The notes beneath the pieces were generated by a model. It saw nothing but the letters and a program-made list of their open reading frames with translations, searched no databases and had not been told where the DNA came from. From Archangium violaceum (lineage in GTDB: Bacteria; Myxococcota; Myxococcia; Myxococcales; Myxococcaceae), in assembly GCF_016887565.1 (NCBI RefSeq), contig NZ_CP069396.1, positions 12,258,001-12,322,000 on the forward strand: 64,000 bases of DNA, in the 5' to 3' direction. How positions within the stretch are numbered: the first letter of the stretch is position 1; every line of letters starts with the position of its first letter. The translations under genes were made by a program, and so were the position numbers. This document shows, piece after piece, positions 50,547 through 58,391 of this stretch.

Positions 50547-50913
50547 CAGCGCTCGCGCGTGCGGTGTCCCGGCTGTGCGGCGTGGACCTGCCCGAGGAGT
50601 CCCTCCGGGCGGATGCCGTGGCGCCGTACCTGCGCATCACGCTCCGGGTGCTCGACGAGCGGGGAAAGGAGCTCGCGCACCTGGTGCTGCTCGAGACATC
50701 CTCCGCCGCCGACGCGGTGACGCGCACCGGGGTCCGCCGGCTCCTGATGCTCGCCGCGCGTGGACACGTGGCCGTCAGCGCCGCGCGCATGCCGCTGCCC
50801 TTCCCGTCCCTGGACGGTGCTCCGCCCGCGCGGGGCCAGGCCGACGCCTTCCGGGCGCTCGTCCTCGCACGCGGCGTCGACGATGCGTTCAAGCTCGCAC
50901 CGGGCGCGCCGCT
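50547..50913 (+). pseudogene. Duplicate of an hrpA 3' segment with 204-bp deletion
   Basis: Matches hrpA 28392-28962 nearly base for base, with 28528-28728 missing; the join at CTCGCGC/ACCTGGTG keeps the hrpA frame (KELA then HLVLLETSSAAD). It has no start or stop of its own. On its right it abruptly meets the minus-strand gene after Imm52. Confidence 0.9.
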
Positions 50914-51277
50914 CGCGCTGTTCTATTTCTTCCCTGGGCAACTCGTCTGCCTTCTGGGCCGTGCGCTCCTTCCAGGTGGCATTGGGTTGCTTGCGCCGGT
51001 AGCTCCAGCGGTACAGCGTCACTCCGGGCTCTGGCGTGCGCCAGGACAACTGCCAGAGTGCTCCACCGTTCTCGAATTCAAGGAAGAGCGACCCCTCGAA
51101 GCCGGTGCCTCCCGTGAGCTTCTTGTCCGGCTCGACAACCTCATTGAGCGCCGCCAGGTAACGCCCCGCCTGTTCTCTCCCCTCCCCGCTAGTGACATGC
51201 GGCTTCGTCCGTCCCGTCGGCTTGCCAGCCCACCCGAGCCCGTGTCGTGCGAGGGAGCAACCTACAGTCGCAGTCAA
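50914..51277 (-). pseudogene. Gene behind Imm52, 3' end lost
   Basis: A frame starting at TTG 51277, which overlaps the Imm52 stop as TTGA, reads RYLAALNEVVEPDKKLTGG, FEGSLFLEFENGGALWQLSW and PGVTLYRWSYRRKQ for ~121 codons. It ends abruptly at the hrpA fragment. Likely a third gene of the toxin locus; family unknown. Confidence 0.5.
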
Positions 51278-51996
51278 CCTGCCGGCCAGGGCTGCAGTGG
51301 CCGCAGCAACCCGGCCCGGTCCAGCAACTCGTGGACGCGAGCGGCCAGCGCGACGTGCTCCGGGTTGGAGGCGGTGAACCGCTCGGGAGTGAGGATGACG
51401 AGGGTGCCCTTGTCCTCCACAGGCTCGATGCGCACGGGGGCAGGCAGTGGGGGCACCGTGCCTCGCAGCCGCGAGAAGTACATCACCCACCCCACGAAGG
51501 TGCCTGGATGTGGGAATCCCTTCACCGCCATCTGACGGTGCGCGTTGGACGTAGCGCTCCCCCATTCCGGCTCCCAGGCCAGGGCCATGGCACGCAACAC
51601 CTCGGTCATCACGGAAGCAGTCAGGATCCGTTCCCCGACAGGACCTTCATCGAAGGGCTCGAGCAAGCAGTTGGATGGAAGTAGGGTTTCAGCTGAACCG
51701 CACGCCGCTCCAGCGGAGGAGGTTTCCTCCTGGCTGTCGCCCGTCCACAGCCGGAACCTGAAGCCATCACCGCTCCGGTGCTTCTCCTGTGCGAACAGCT
51801 CTTGGAATCTCGCGGCGTTCGGCGTGAACTGGCGTTTGCGTGCCTCCTCGAAGGAGTCATCCGGCTGATACCAGTGGTTCCACGCCGGATCGCATTGACA
51901 CAGGAGGTGGAAGAAATGCTCTGCCCGTCGTGCGCAAACCGCGACCGATTCGGACCGGGCGAGCCAGTAGGAGCCCGCGTAATAGGTTTCGATCAT
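51274..51996 (-). CDS. Imm52 family immunity protein
   Basis: A 240-aa cytoplasmic protein that should neutralise the toxin encoded just upstream. It opens MIETYYAGSYWLARSESVAV and carries FRFRLWTGDSQEE, LRAMALAWEPEWG, GTFVGWVMYFSRLRGTVPPL and GTLVILTPERFTASNPEHV, the conserved blocks of Imm52. The start overlaps the toxin 3' end by 4 bp (ATGA), the usual toxin-immunity coupling. The gene is intact although the toxin is interrupted. Confidence 0.88.
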   Translation of the reverse strand: MIETYYAGSYWLARSESVAVCARRAEHFFHLLCQCDPAWNHWYQPDDSFEEARKRQFTPNAARFQELFAQEKHRSGDGFRFRLWTGDSQEETSSAGAACGSAETLLPSNCLLEPFDEGPVGERILTASVMTEVLRAMALAWEPEWGSATSNAHRQMAVKGFPHPGTFVGWVMYFSRLRGTVPPLPAPVRIEPVEDKGTLVILTPERFTASNPEHVALAARVHELLDRAGLLRPLQPWPAG

Positions 51997-53715
51997 TGAA
52001 CGGCTACTCCTCGTGGAGCCGGAGGAATATGGATGACCTCAATCGGGAGGCCTTCTTTCTCGAAGAGCAGTCTGAGTGCACCCGCGAGTTTCTCTTCAGC
52101 GACAATCCATCGGATGGGTGTTCCATTGGCGGCTTTGAACTGGCGCATCGCCTGATCAAGCAGCTGGTCGCGCCCCTGGAAGTTCCCGAAAAATTCCAGC
52201 TTCTTATTGATCCACTGCGTGTAGCCAGGGCCCTTGGCCTCGAGGAGAACCCCCTGGTCGAAGCCATCGAAGTCCACTTCCTTGTCACCCGATTTGACGC
52301 GGTAGGCGTAGCCCTTGGGCGTCCCGTCCTCTGGGCTTGATAGGCCCGGGCGCTCTCGGACATGTACTCGTCCGTCTGGACCCATTGACCCGGGCCACCG
52401 GAGCGGGGCGGCTGAACCGGCGCGCCAGCATCGCTGCCTCCGCTCCCCCGCGCTGCCATGGCCAAGGCGTTTGGGGGCCAGCGCGATGGTGACGCCCTCG
52501 GCGCTGAGGGCGACCGACTCCACCTGAGCCAGAGCTGGGGCTGTGAAGCGGATGTTCAGCTGCGTCTCGGCCACCACCGCCGCCTGCCCGGCTCCTGGCA
52601 ACTTCGGCAGCGTCGCCGCCATCCCCGAAGCCGTGTTCCCCATCGCCACCATCGCCAGCATGACGAACGCTCGGGCCGCCTTCTCCCCCATCACATTCCC
52701 GAACTTCTCTCCGGCCGCATGGAGTTCGTCGAAGGAGGTGGCCCCATCCACCTCCTTCATCAACACCAGCCACCCATCAATCAGACGCCACACCGTGTCC
52801 CAGCCCAGGTACGCCATGGCCCCTAGTGGAGTGGCCGACAAGTTTTTCAACATAGTCGGGAGAGACATCGGCGCAGCACCACATCGAGGAGAACGCCGGC
52901 TGCTCGGCGGCCTACCCAACTCGCGGAGACGATACCGAAGGTAGTGCGCCTTCGAGCCAGAAACCGCCCCAGAGGCACCTTCCGATCGCGCGCTGCTCGA
53001 ACTGGTCTGACCATCGGACCAGTTGCTTGAACTCGCGCCCGGAGACCGCCTCGTTCTCGCTCCGCGACTATGTTGAAAGACTTGTCGGACACTCCACTAG
53101 CGTCAGCAGCGTGGCCACACCCTTGCTCACGGGCTCGGGCAGCGCCAACAGAATGGCGTACATGGTCAGGCCACCGACGACCATGGCCACTACCGCCTGG
53201 GGGCTCACCGTCCGCGCGAGCTCTTCCTTCATGGCCCCCAACACCTTGCTCTGAGCGATGGCCATGGCCAGCGCGTACCTGGCATCCCCATCCAGGAAGG
53301 GCCTGCCCACCAGCAGACGCAGGCAATCCCCGGCTCCCCACGTCCGCTCGCACCACAGCAGGTAGCAGCGCTTCAGCTCCTCGTCCTCGGGCAGCAGGCG
53401 CAGGTTGTGGTGGCTACCCGGCTCCGAGGCCATGAGCCGCTGGCTCCGGCCCTCGTACCAGAACCAGCCGCTTCGCTCGGGCACTCCGAACAGCCTCCCG
53501 ACGTATTCCAGGGGCCGCTCCACGACGGGCACTGAGGGCGCGTGCTTCGCTACGGCTTGCTTGAACTCCTCTTGGCTCACCTCCACCGGCTCCACGTGGC
53601 GGCGCGGGACGTGGACGCTCGGCTTGCCTTGGCCTGTGTCGAGGCGGACGACCTTCGTTGGGGTGCTACACGCCGCGAGGGAGGCGACCAGCAGAAGAAC
53701 GACCCAGCGCCGCAT
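51993..53715 (-). pseudogene. SitA-like lipoprotein toxin with Tox-REase-5 domain, interrupted by a MITE
   Basis: The 5' part (53715 to 53101) starts MRRWVVLLLVASLAAC, a lipoprotein signal, and continues through a SitA-type body to GVATLLTL. A 276-bp MITE follows, and its stop at 53068 ends the first part. The gene resumes at 52822 with GAMAYLGWDTVWRLIDGW, a hydrophobic ALAP segment and the C-terminal Tox-REase-5 nuclease domain: VDFDGFDQGVLLEAKGPGY and RDQLLDQAMRQFKAANG. Near 52470 (+A) and 52330 (-1 base) two opposite shifts scramble ~47 linker residues. In myxobacteria SitA lipoproteins move between kin by outer-membrane exchange. Confidence 0.8.
52823..53100. mobile_element. MITE with 33-bp inverted repeats
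   Basis: CTAGTGGAGTGGCCGACAAG at 52823 and its inverse at 53068-53100 match at 31 of 33 positions. TA is duplicated at both ends, as for IS630/Tc1-mariner elements. There is no transposase inside. Removing the element plus one TA restores the toxin frame exactly. Confidence 0.88.
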
Positions 53716-53890
53716 GTGGAGCCTCCTGGCCATGGCCCCCGCGCGCAGGGAGCACCACCCGAGATTACAGGGGCGCCATGACAGGCTCGTCAATCACGGG
53801 GGCATGAGGACACCAGGACCGGATGAAACGCCATCCCATCAAGGGTCACGGTGCGCGTGCCGTCTCTGTCCCAGATACGGAGTAAAACAG

Positions 53891-53921
53891 TGGAGGCGGC
53901 GGGAATCGAACCCGCCGCCTG
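53891..53921 (-). other. tmRNA 3'-end-like sequence
   Basis: On the minus strand GCGGGTTCGATTCCCGC is a perfect T-arm, followed by CGCCTCCA, the usual 3' acceptor strand of ssrA. No 5' half (GGGGGCG-type start) lies in the preceding 400 bp, where the redoxin gene is. A partial copy left by integration into ssrA is the likeliest reading. Degenerate twin at 20934. Confidence 0.55.
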
Positions 53922-53978
53922 GCCGCAGCTACTCCTTTCGCTGCCCGGTGAGGCAGACCCCAGGCTCCTGATACACGA

Positions 53979-54012
53979 AGGCCCCCGCGCCCGACTCGGG
54001 ACACGAGGGCCT
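53979..54012 (-). terminator. Hairpin after the redoxin gene
   Basis: AGGCCC pairs with GGGCCT around a 22-base loop that can itself fold, 19 bp after the redoxin stop. No T-run. Confidence 0.4.
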
Positions 54013-54030
54013 CACCACCACGGCACGGAC

Positions 54031-54618
54031 TCAGCTCTTGTACTTCACCGAGCAGCCGTACGGCTCGCTGCTGGTGGCCGGCACCGGCTTGCCAGAGAGG
54101 AGCGCGTCCACCGCCGTCTTCACGTAGTTGGTGGTGCCCTCCTTCTTGTTGCCGCGCGGGTCGTCGTCGATGGCGCCCGCGTAGCGCAGCACGCCCTGCT
54201 CATCGATGACGTACATGTGCGGCGTCGTCTTGGCGCCGTAGGACTTGCCCACCGTGCCGCTCGCGTCCTGCAGCACGGAGTAGGTGAAGCCCTTCTCCTT
54301 CTTCCAGGCCGCGACCTTGTCCGGCGTGTGGCTCGCCGTGGAGTCCACCGCCAGCCACACCACCTTCTTCGCGTCGAAGCCCGCCAGCGTCTTCTGCATG
54401 GTGTTCGCCGTGTAGTGGCGCTGCACAAAGGGGCAGTCCGAGTTCGTCCACTCCAGGACCACGATCTTCCCCTTGTACTGCGCCAGCGAGTGCTCCTTGC
54501 CGGCCTCGTCCTTGAGGGTGAAGGCCGGGGCGGGCTTGCCCACCTGGGCGGTGTCGGCGGCGAGCGCCACCACGGGCAACATCACGGCGAGGGCGACTGC
54601 ACTGATGAGCGTCTTCAT
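54031..54618 (-). CDS. Redoxin (AhpC/TSA-like) periplasmic protein
   Basis: A 195-aa exported thioredoxin-fold protein. Signal peptide to ALA-AD, then VGKPAPAFTLKDEAGKEHSL, VVLEWTNSDCPFVQRHY (single reactive Cys where TlpA has CxxC), KTTPHMYVIDEQGVLRYAGA with cis-Pro, and a late Cys near the C-terminus. It is thus a one-Cys peroxiredoxin-like or alkyl-hydroperoxide-type protein. It follows the DsbD-type gene by 42 bp on the same strand, so DsbD may supply its electrons. Confidence 0.87.
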   Translation of the reverse strand: MKTLISAVALAVMLPVVALAADTAQVGKPAPAFTLKDEAGKEHSLAQYKGKIVVLEWTNSDCPFVQRHYTANTMQKTLAGFDAKKVVWLAVDSTASHTPDKVAAWKKEKGFTYSVLQDASGTVGKSYGAKTTPHMYVIDEQGVLRYAGAIDDDPRGNKKEGTTNYVKTAVDALLSGKPVPATSSEPYGCSVKYKS

Positions 54619-54660
54619 CCGGTCAGCTCTCCTTGTGGGGGTACAGCGGAAGCAATCTCG

Positions 54661-56928
54661 CTACGTCGCGTCCGCCACGCGCTCGGCCGCGCGGCGCACG
54701 GCCTCGATGACGGAGTCGGTGGTGAGCAGCTCGGGCAGCACCTCGGGCTTGTCGGGCGCCGCGGGGCTCACCACCAGGTACATGGGCACGCCGGCCCGGC
54801 CGAACTCGGCCAGCTTCGCGCTGATGCGCTCGTCCCGACGCGTCCAGTCCGCCACGAAGAAGGCCACCTTGTGCTGCGCGAACGCGGCCCGCACCTCCTC
54901 GCGCGTCAGCACCGTGCGCTCGTTGAACTTGCACGTGAGGCACCAGTCCGCCGTGAAGTCGACGAACACCGGCTGGCCCGCCTCCAGCGCAGCGGCCACC
55001 GCCGCCTCGTCCCACGGCTGCGCCTCGGCCACCGCCGATGCCTTGCGCAGCGCCGGTCCCGTCTCCTCGAAGCGCAGCGACAGCACGCCGCCCACGGCCA
55101 GCACCGCCACCACCGCCACCACGCCCGCGACCTTGCGCCCGCCCTCGGCCCCCTGCGCCAGTCCGTACATCCACGCGCCCAGGCCCACCACCGCGAGGAA
55201 GGCCAGCAGCCGCGCCATGCCGTCCACGCCCGTGAGGCCGCCCATCACCCACACCAGCCACACCGTGGTGCCCAGCAGCGCGAAGCCCAGCAGCTGCTTG
55301 CCGCGCTCCATCCACGCGCCCGGCTTGGGCAACAGCTTCGTCAGCCCGGGCACCAGCACCAGCAGGCAGAAGGGCAGCGCCAGGCCGAGGCCCAGCATGA
55401 AGAAGGTGGCCAGCACCGTGGCCGGGCCCGCCGCGAGCGCGAAGCCCACCGCGGTGCCCAACAGCGGCGCCGAGCAGGGCGTGGCCAGCACCACCGCCAG
55501 CACGCCCTCGCCCGCGCTGCGCGCCAGGCCGTGGCTCGAGTCCACCTTCTCCACCAGGGCGGTGCCGTCCGTGCCCACCGTGAAGACGCCGAAGAGGTTG
55601 AGGGCGAAGGCCACCAGCACCGCGGCCACCGCCGCGACGAAGAGCGGCTCCTGGAACTGGAAGCCCCAGCCCACGCTGCTCCCACCGGCGCGCAGGGCCA
55701 GCACCACCAGCGCCAGCGCCAGCAGCGAGCCGATGATTCCCCCCGCGTACGCCAGCGCGTGCAGCGCCACCTTGCCGCGCTCGGCGTGCACCGTGCGGGT
55801 GAAGCCGTACGCCTTGAGGGCCAGCACCGGGAAGACGCACGGCATGAGATTGAGCAGCGCGCCCCCGAGGAAGGCGAAGAGAAGCACCAGCCCCAGCGAC
55901 AGCGAGGACTCGGACGCCACGGCCGTGCCCACCGTGGGAGGCTTCACCACGGGCGCCGCCTTCACCACCGGAGCGGCCGGGGCGGTCCCGGGCGGTGCGG
56001 CCACCACGGGCGCGAGCGCCAGGTCCAACGTCAGCGCGCGGTAGCCCGAGGCCGCCGTGCCCAGCCGCAGCACACCCGCCAGCCGGGGCTCCTGCGCGGG
56101 CACATCCTGAGCGACCGTGCCCTCCAGCTTGAAGGTGCCGGGCTTGCCGGCCACGGGCGCGAGCTCCACGCGCGCGATGCCCTTGATGCGATCAGGAATG
56201 AAGAAGTCCTTCTCCACCACGGGTGCCGGCTGCCCCTGGGGAGCCGTCACGGTGAAGGTGCCGGTGAAGGGCTGGCCGGCGGTGAGCGGCTTCGTGTCGA
56301 GCGCGAGCGACACCACGTGGCCGGCGCTCTCGGGCGTCACCGGCACGCTCGCGCGGGCCGCGTCGAAGGCGGCGGCGAACTCCGGGTCCTTCCGCGTCTC
56401 GGGGCCCACCGGGATGTGCCGGGTGAGCATGAGCTGCGCGGGCAGGCAGCGCTGCTCGCACACCAGGATGTCCGACGCGGCCGACAGCTGCAGCGAGCCC
56501 GTCATCTGCTCGGACGCGCGGGCCTCGGCGAAGAGGAGCACCTCCTCCGCGTACCCATAGGAGGTGATGAAGCCGTCCGGGCTGCGGAAGGTGATGGGCA
56601 GGGGCCACTGCAGCTCGCCCACGGTGGTGCCCGGCGTGTCCCAGACGATCTCCGAGGCCAGGCCCGACTCTCCTGGATTCTTCCAGTAGATGTGCCAGCC
56701 CGGGTCCATGCGGAAGCGCACGCCCACCCGGAAGGAGTCACCCGGCTTCACCTGGGAGACATCCGTCAGGAGGGCCGCCTCCACGCGAGGGTTGCCCTGA
56801 TCCGGAGCGCCCGTCGACACCGCGGTGGCCGGCAGCTCCGCCCGTGCCACACCCGTGCCGAGGACGAGCCCCAGCACCGCGACGAAAAGACCACCCCAGC
56901 TCGAACGTCGTACCCGCTGCTGCGTCAT
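54661..56928 (-). CDS. DsbD-family protein-disulfide reductase (ScsB-like)
   Basis: A 755-aa inner-membrane protein that moves electrons from cytoplasmic thioredoxin to periplasmic thiols. Domains in order: signal peptide; an alpha-type domain of ~300 residues with SASDILVCEQRCLPAQLML (reactive Cys pair); about eight transmembrane helices with MPCVFPVLALKAYGF and LATPCSAPLLGTAVGFA, the two membrane cysteines; and a C-terminal thioredoxin domain with VDFTADWCLTCKFNE (WCxxC). The long N-terminal domain fits ScsB-like rather than E. coli DsbD proteins. Operon with the redoxin gene. Confidence 0.92.
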   Translation of the reverse strand: MTQQRVRRSSWGGLFVAVLGLVLGTGVARAELPATAVSTGAPDQGNPRVEAALLTDVSQVKPGDSFRVGVRFRMDPGWHIYWKNPGESGLASEIVWDTPGTTVGELQWPLPITFRSPDGFITSYGYAEEVLLFAEARASEQMTGSLQLSAASDILVCEQRCLPAQLMLTRHIPVGPETRKDPEFAAAFDAARASVPVTPESAGHVVSLALDTKPLTAGQPFTGTFTVTAPQGQPAPVVEKDFFIPDRIKGIARVELAPVAGKPGTFKLEGTVAQDVPAQEPRLAGVLRLGTAASGYRALTLDLALAPVVAAPPGTAPAAPVVKAAPVVKPPTVGTAVASESSLSLGLVLLFAFLGGALLNLMPCVFPVLALKAYGFTRTVHAERGKVALHALAYAGGIIGSLLALALVVLALRAGGSSVGWGFQFQEPLFVAAVAAVLVAFALNLFGVFTVGTDGTALVEKVDSSHGLARSAGEGVLAVVLATPCSAPLLGTAVGFALAAGPATVLATFFMLGLGLALPFCLLVLVPGLTKLLPKPGAWMERGKQLLGFALLGTTVWLVWVMGGLTGVDGMARLLAFLAVVGLGAWMYGLAQGAEGGRKVAGVVAVVAVLAVGGVLSLRFEETGPALRKASAVAEAQPWDEAAVAAALEAGQPVFVDFTADWCLTCKFNERTVLTREEVRAAFAQHKVAFFVADWTRRDERISAKLAEFGRAGVPMYLVVSPAAPDKPEVLPELLTTDSVIEAVRRAAERVADAT

Positions 56929-57096
56929 GCGCCTCCCGTTAACCCACCGGCTCGCCGTCCGCCAGCCTCATGCCCCTGGAGTGGCGCCCATCAACCCTCC
57001 GGGCAGGCGGGCATTCCCGGGTGGAAGTCCCGGTGGTACCAGAGATACGCAGCGGCCCGCCCGTGGGTTACAGCGTGTGGGAGAGCGAGGGGGTGC

Positions 57097-58338
57097 TCAG
57101 TTCCTCGCCTTGCGGACGATGGGGAGCGCGGGCTGGACGATGCTCAGCCCGGTGTGCGCGTCCGCGGCCCTTGCCCGGCGCACCCCGAGCGCCGGCACGT
57201 CTCCCGACCGGCGCTCCACCGCCAGCCGCAGGTCCGCCAGCCGATCCACGTGGCGCTTGGCCGGAACCTGCTCCACCGACAGCCGCACCAGCTCGCGCAG
57301 GAACTCCTCGGCATGGGCCAGGGCATGCTCGGCCGCCGTCGGGTTGCGCCGCAGCAGCGCCTTCCACGCCGAGGCCTCCGCCGCCACCAGGTCCAGCTCC
57401 GCGCCCACCGCGCGCACGAAGCGGCCCTCCGGGCTGTCCGGCAGCACGCGCTGCACCGGCACCGTCACGCGCCGCGTGTCGCCCCGCTCCGCCCAGGACG
57501 TCGTCACCTGCAGCGACCACTCGGCCAGCTCCAACTGCCCCGTGAAGAGCGCCCGGCGCGGGAACGCGCTCGACAGCGCGCCCAGCCCCACGCTCATCGA
57601 GTCCCCCTCCACGCGCGCCGGGTAGCGGTGGCGGCAGAGCAGCTCGGTGAAGCCAATGGGGCGCACGTGCAGGCGCGCCTCGGTGCCCACCTCGCCGAAG
57701 AGCTCGGCCACCAGCGCCGCGGTGGCCACGGGCAGACCCTCGGCGTCGTCCACGTGCGTGAAGCCCGTGCCCGCGGGCCCGGTGAGCGCCTCGAGGATCT
57801 CCGGCAGGTAGTGCCGCCCCAGTCCCATCGCGTGCAACGTGATGCCCGACTCGGCCACCTTGCTGCCCAGCGCGCGGAAGTCCGCCAGCGAGCGCCGGCC
57901 CACCGACGGCTCTCCATCCGTGAGCACCAGCATCTTCGGGCGCGCCCCGGGGATGAACATCCGGCGCACCGCCGCGGCACCGGATTCCACCGCCTCGTGC
58001 AGCGCGGTGCCCTCGCCCGCGTCCAGCGCGGAGAGGCTCTCGGAGAGCTCCGCTCGCGCCTCGGCGTCCATGAGCCGCAGGGGCACGAGCTGCTCGGGGA
58101 CGCCGTCGAAGGCGAGCAACCCGAGGTAGTCCTTCGGCCCCGCGCGCTCGACGAGCAGTTGCGCGGCCTCCACGGCGGCGCTCAGCGGCGCGCCGCGCAT
58201 CGAGGCGCTCCGGTCCAGCACCAGGTTCATCGCCACGGGCGCACGGGGCGCGTCCGACTCGGCCTCCACGGTGACGAGCAGGTGAACATCCCGGCCGCGC
58301 TCACCGTCGCGCTCGACCGCCCAGGCCGTCAACTTCAT
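57097..58338 (-). CDS. von Willebrand factor type A domain protein
   Basis: A 413-aa soluble protein. MNLVLDRSASMRGAPLSAAV is the MIDAS DxSxS of a vWA domain at residues ~40-58; the later Thr and Asp sites lie in DAGEGTALHEAV and MLVLTDGEPSVG. Residues 210-413 form a beta-rich then helical domain as in YfbK/BatA-like vWA proteins. No signal peptide or membrane segment, so cytoplasmic. It precedes no MoxR ATPase here. Role unknown, probably protein-protein binding via a metal ion. Confidence 0.87.
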   Translation of the reverse strand: MKLTAWAVERDGERGRDVHLLVTVEAESDAPRAPVAMNLVLDRSASMRGAPLSAAVEAAQLLVERAGPKDYLGLLAFDGVPEQLVPLRLMDAEARAELSESLSALDAGEGTALHEAVESGAAAVRRMFIPGARPKMLVLTDGEPSVGRRSLADFRALGSKVAESGITLHAMGLGRHYLPEILEALTGPAGTGFTHVDDAEGLPVATAALVAELFGEVGTEARLHVRPIGFTELLCRHRYPARVEGDSMSVGLGALSSAFPRRALFTGQLELAEWSLQVTTSWAERGDTRRVTVPVQRVLPDSPEGRFVRAVGAELDLVAAEASAWKALLRRNPTAAEHALAHAEEFLRELVRLSVEQVPAKRHVDRLADLRLAVERRSGDVPALGVRRARAADAHTGLSIVQPALPIVRKARN

Positions 58339-58391
58339 TGCTTCAACCTCCGCGCGTGCGCCCCGATGGTGCCGCGTCGCCTCAGTATCGC

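Noticed and set aside
53891-54250. Complete tmRNA gene
   Set aside because: Only T-arm and acceptor 3' strand are present; no 5' half or tag sequence, and the redoxin gene occupies the required space.
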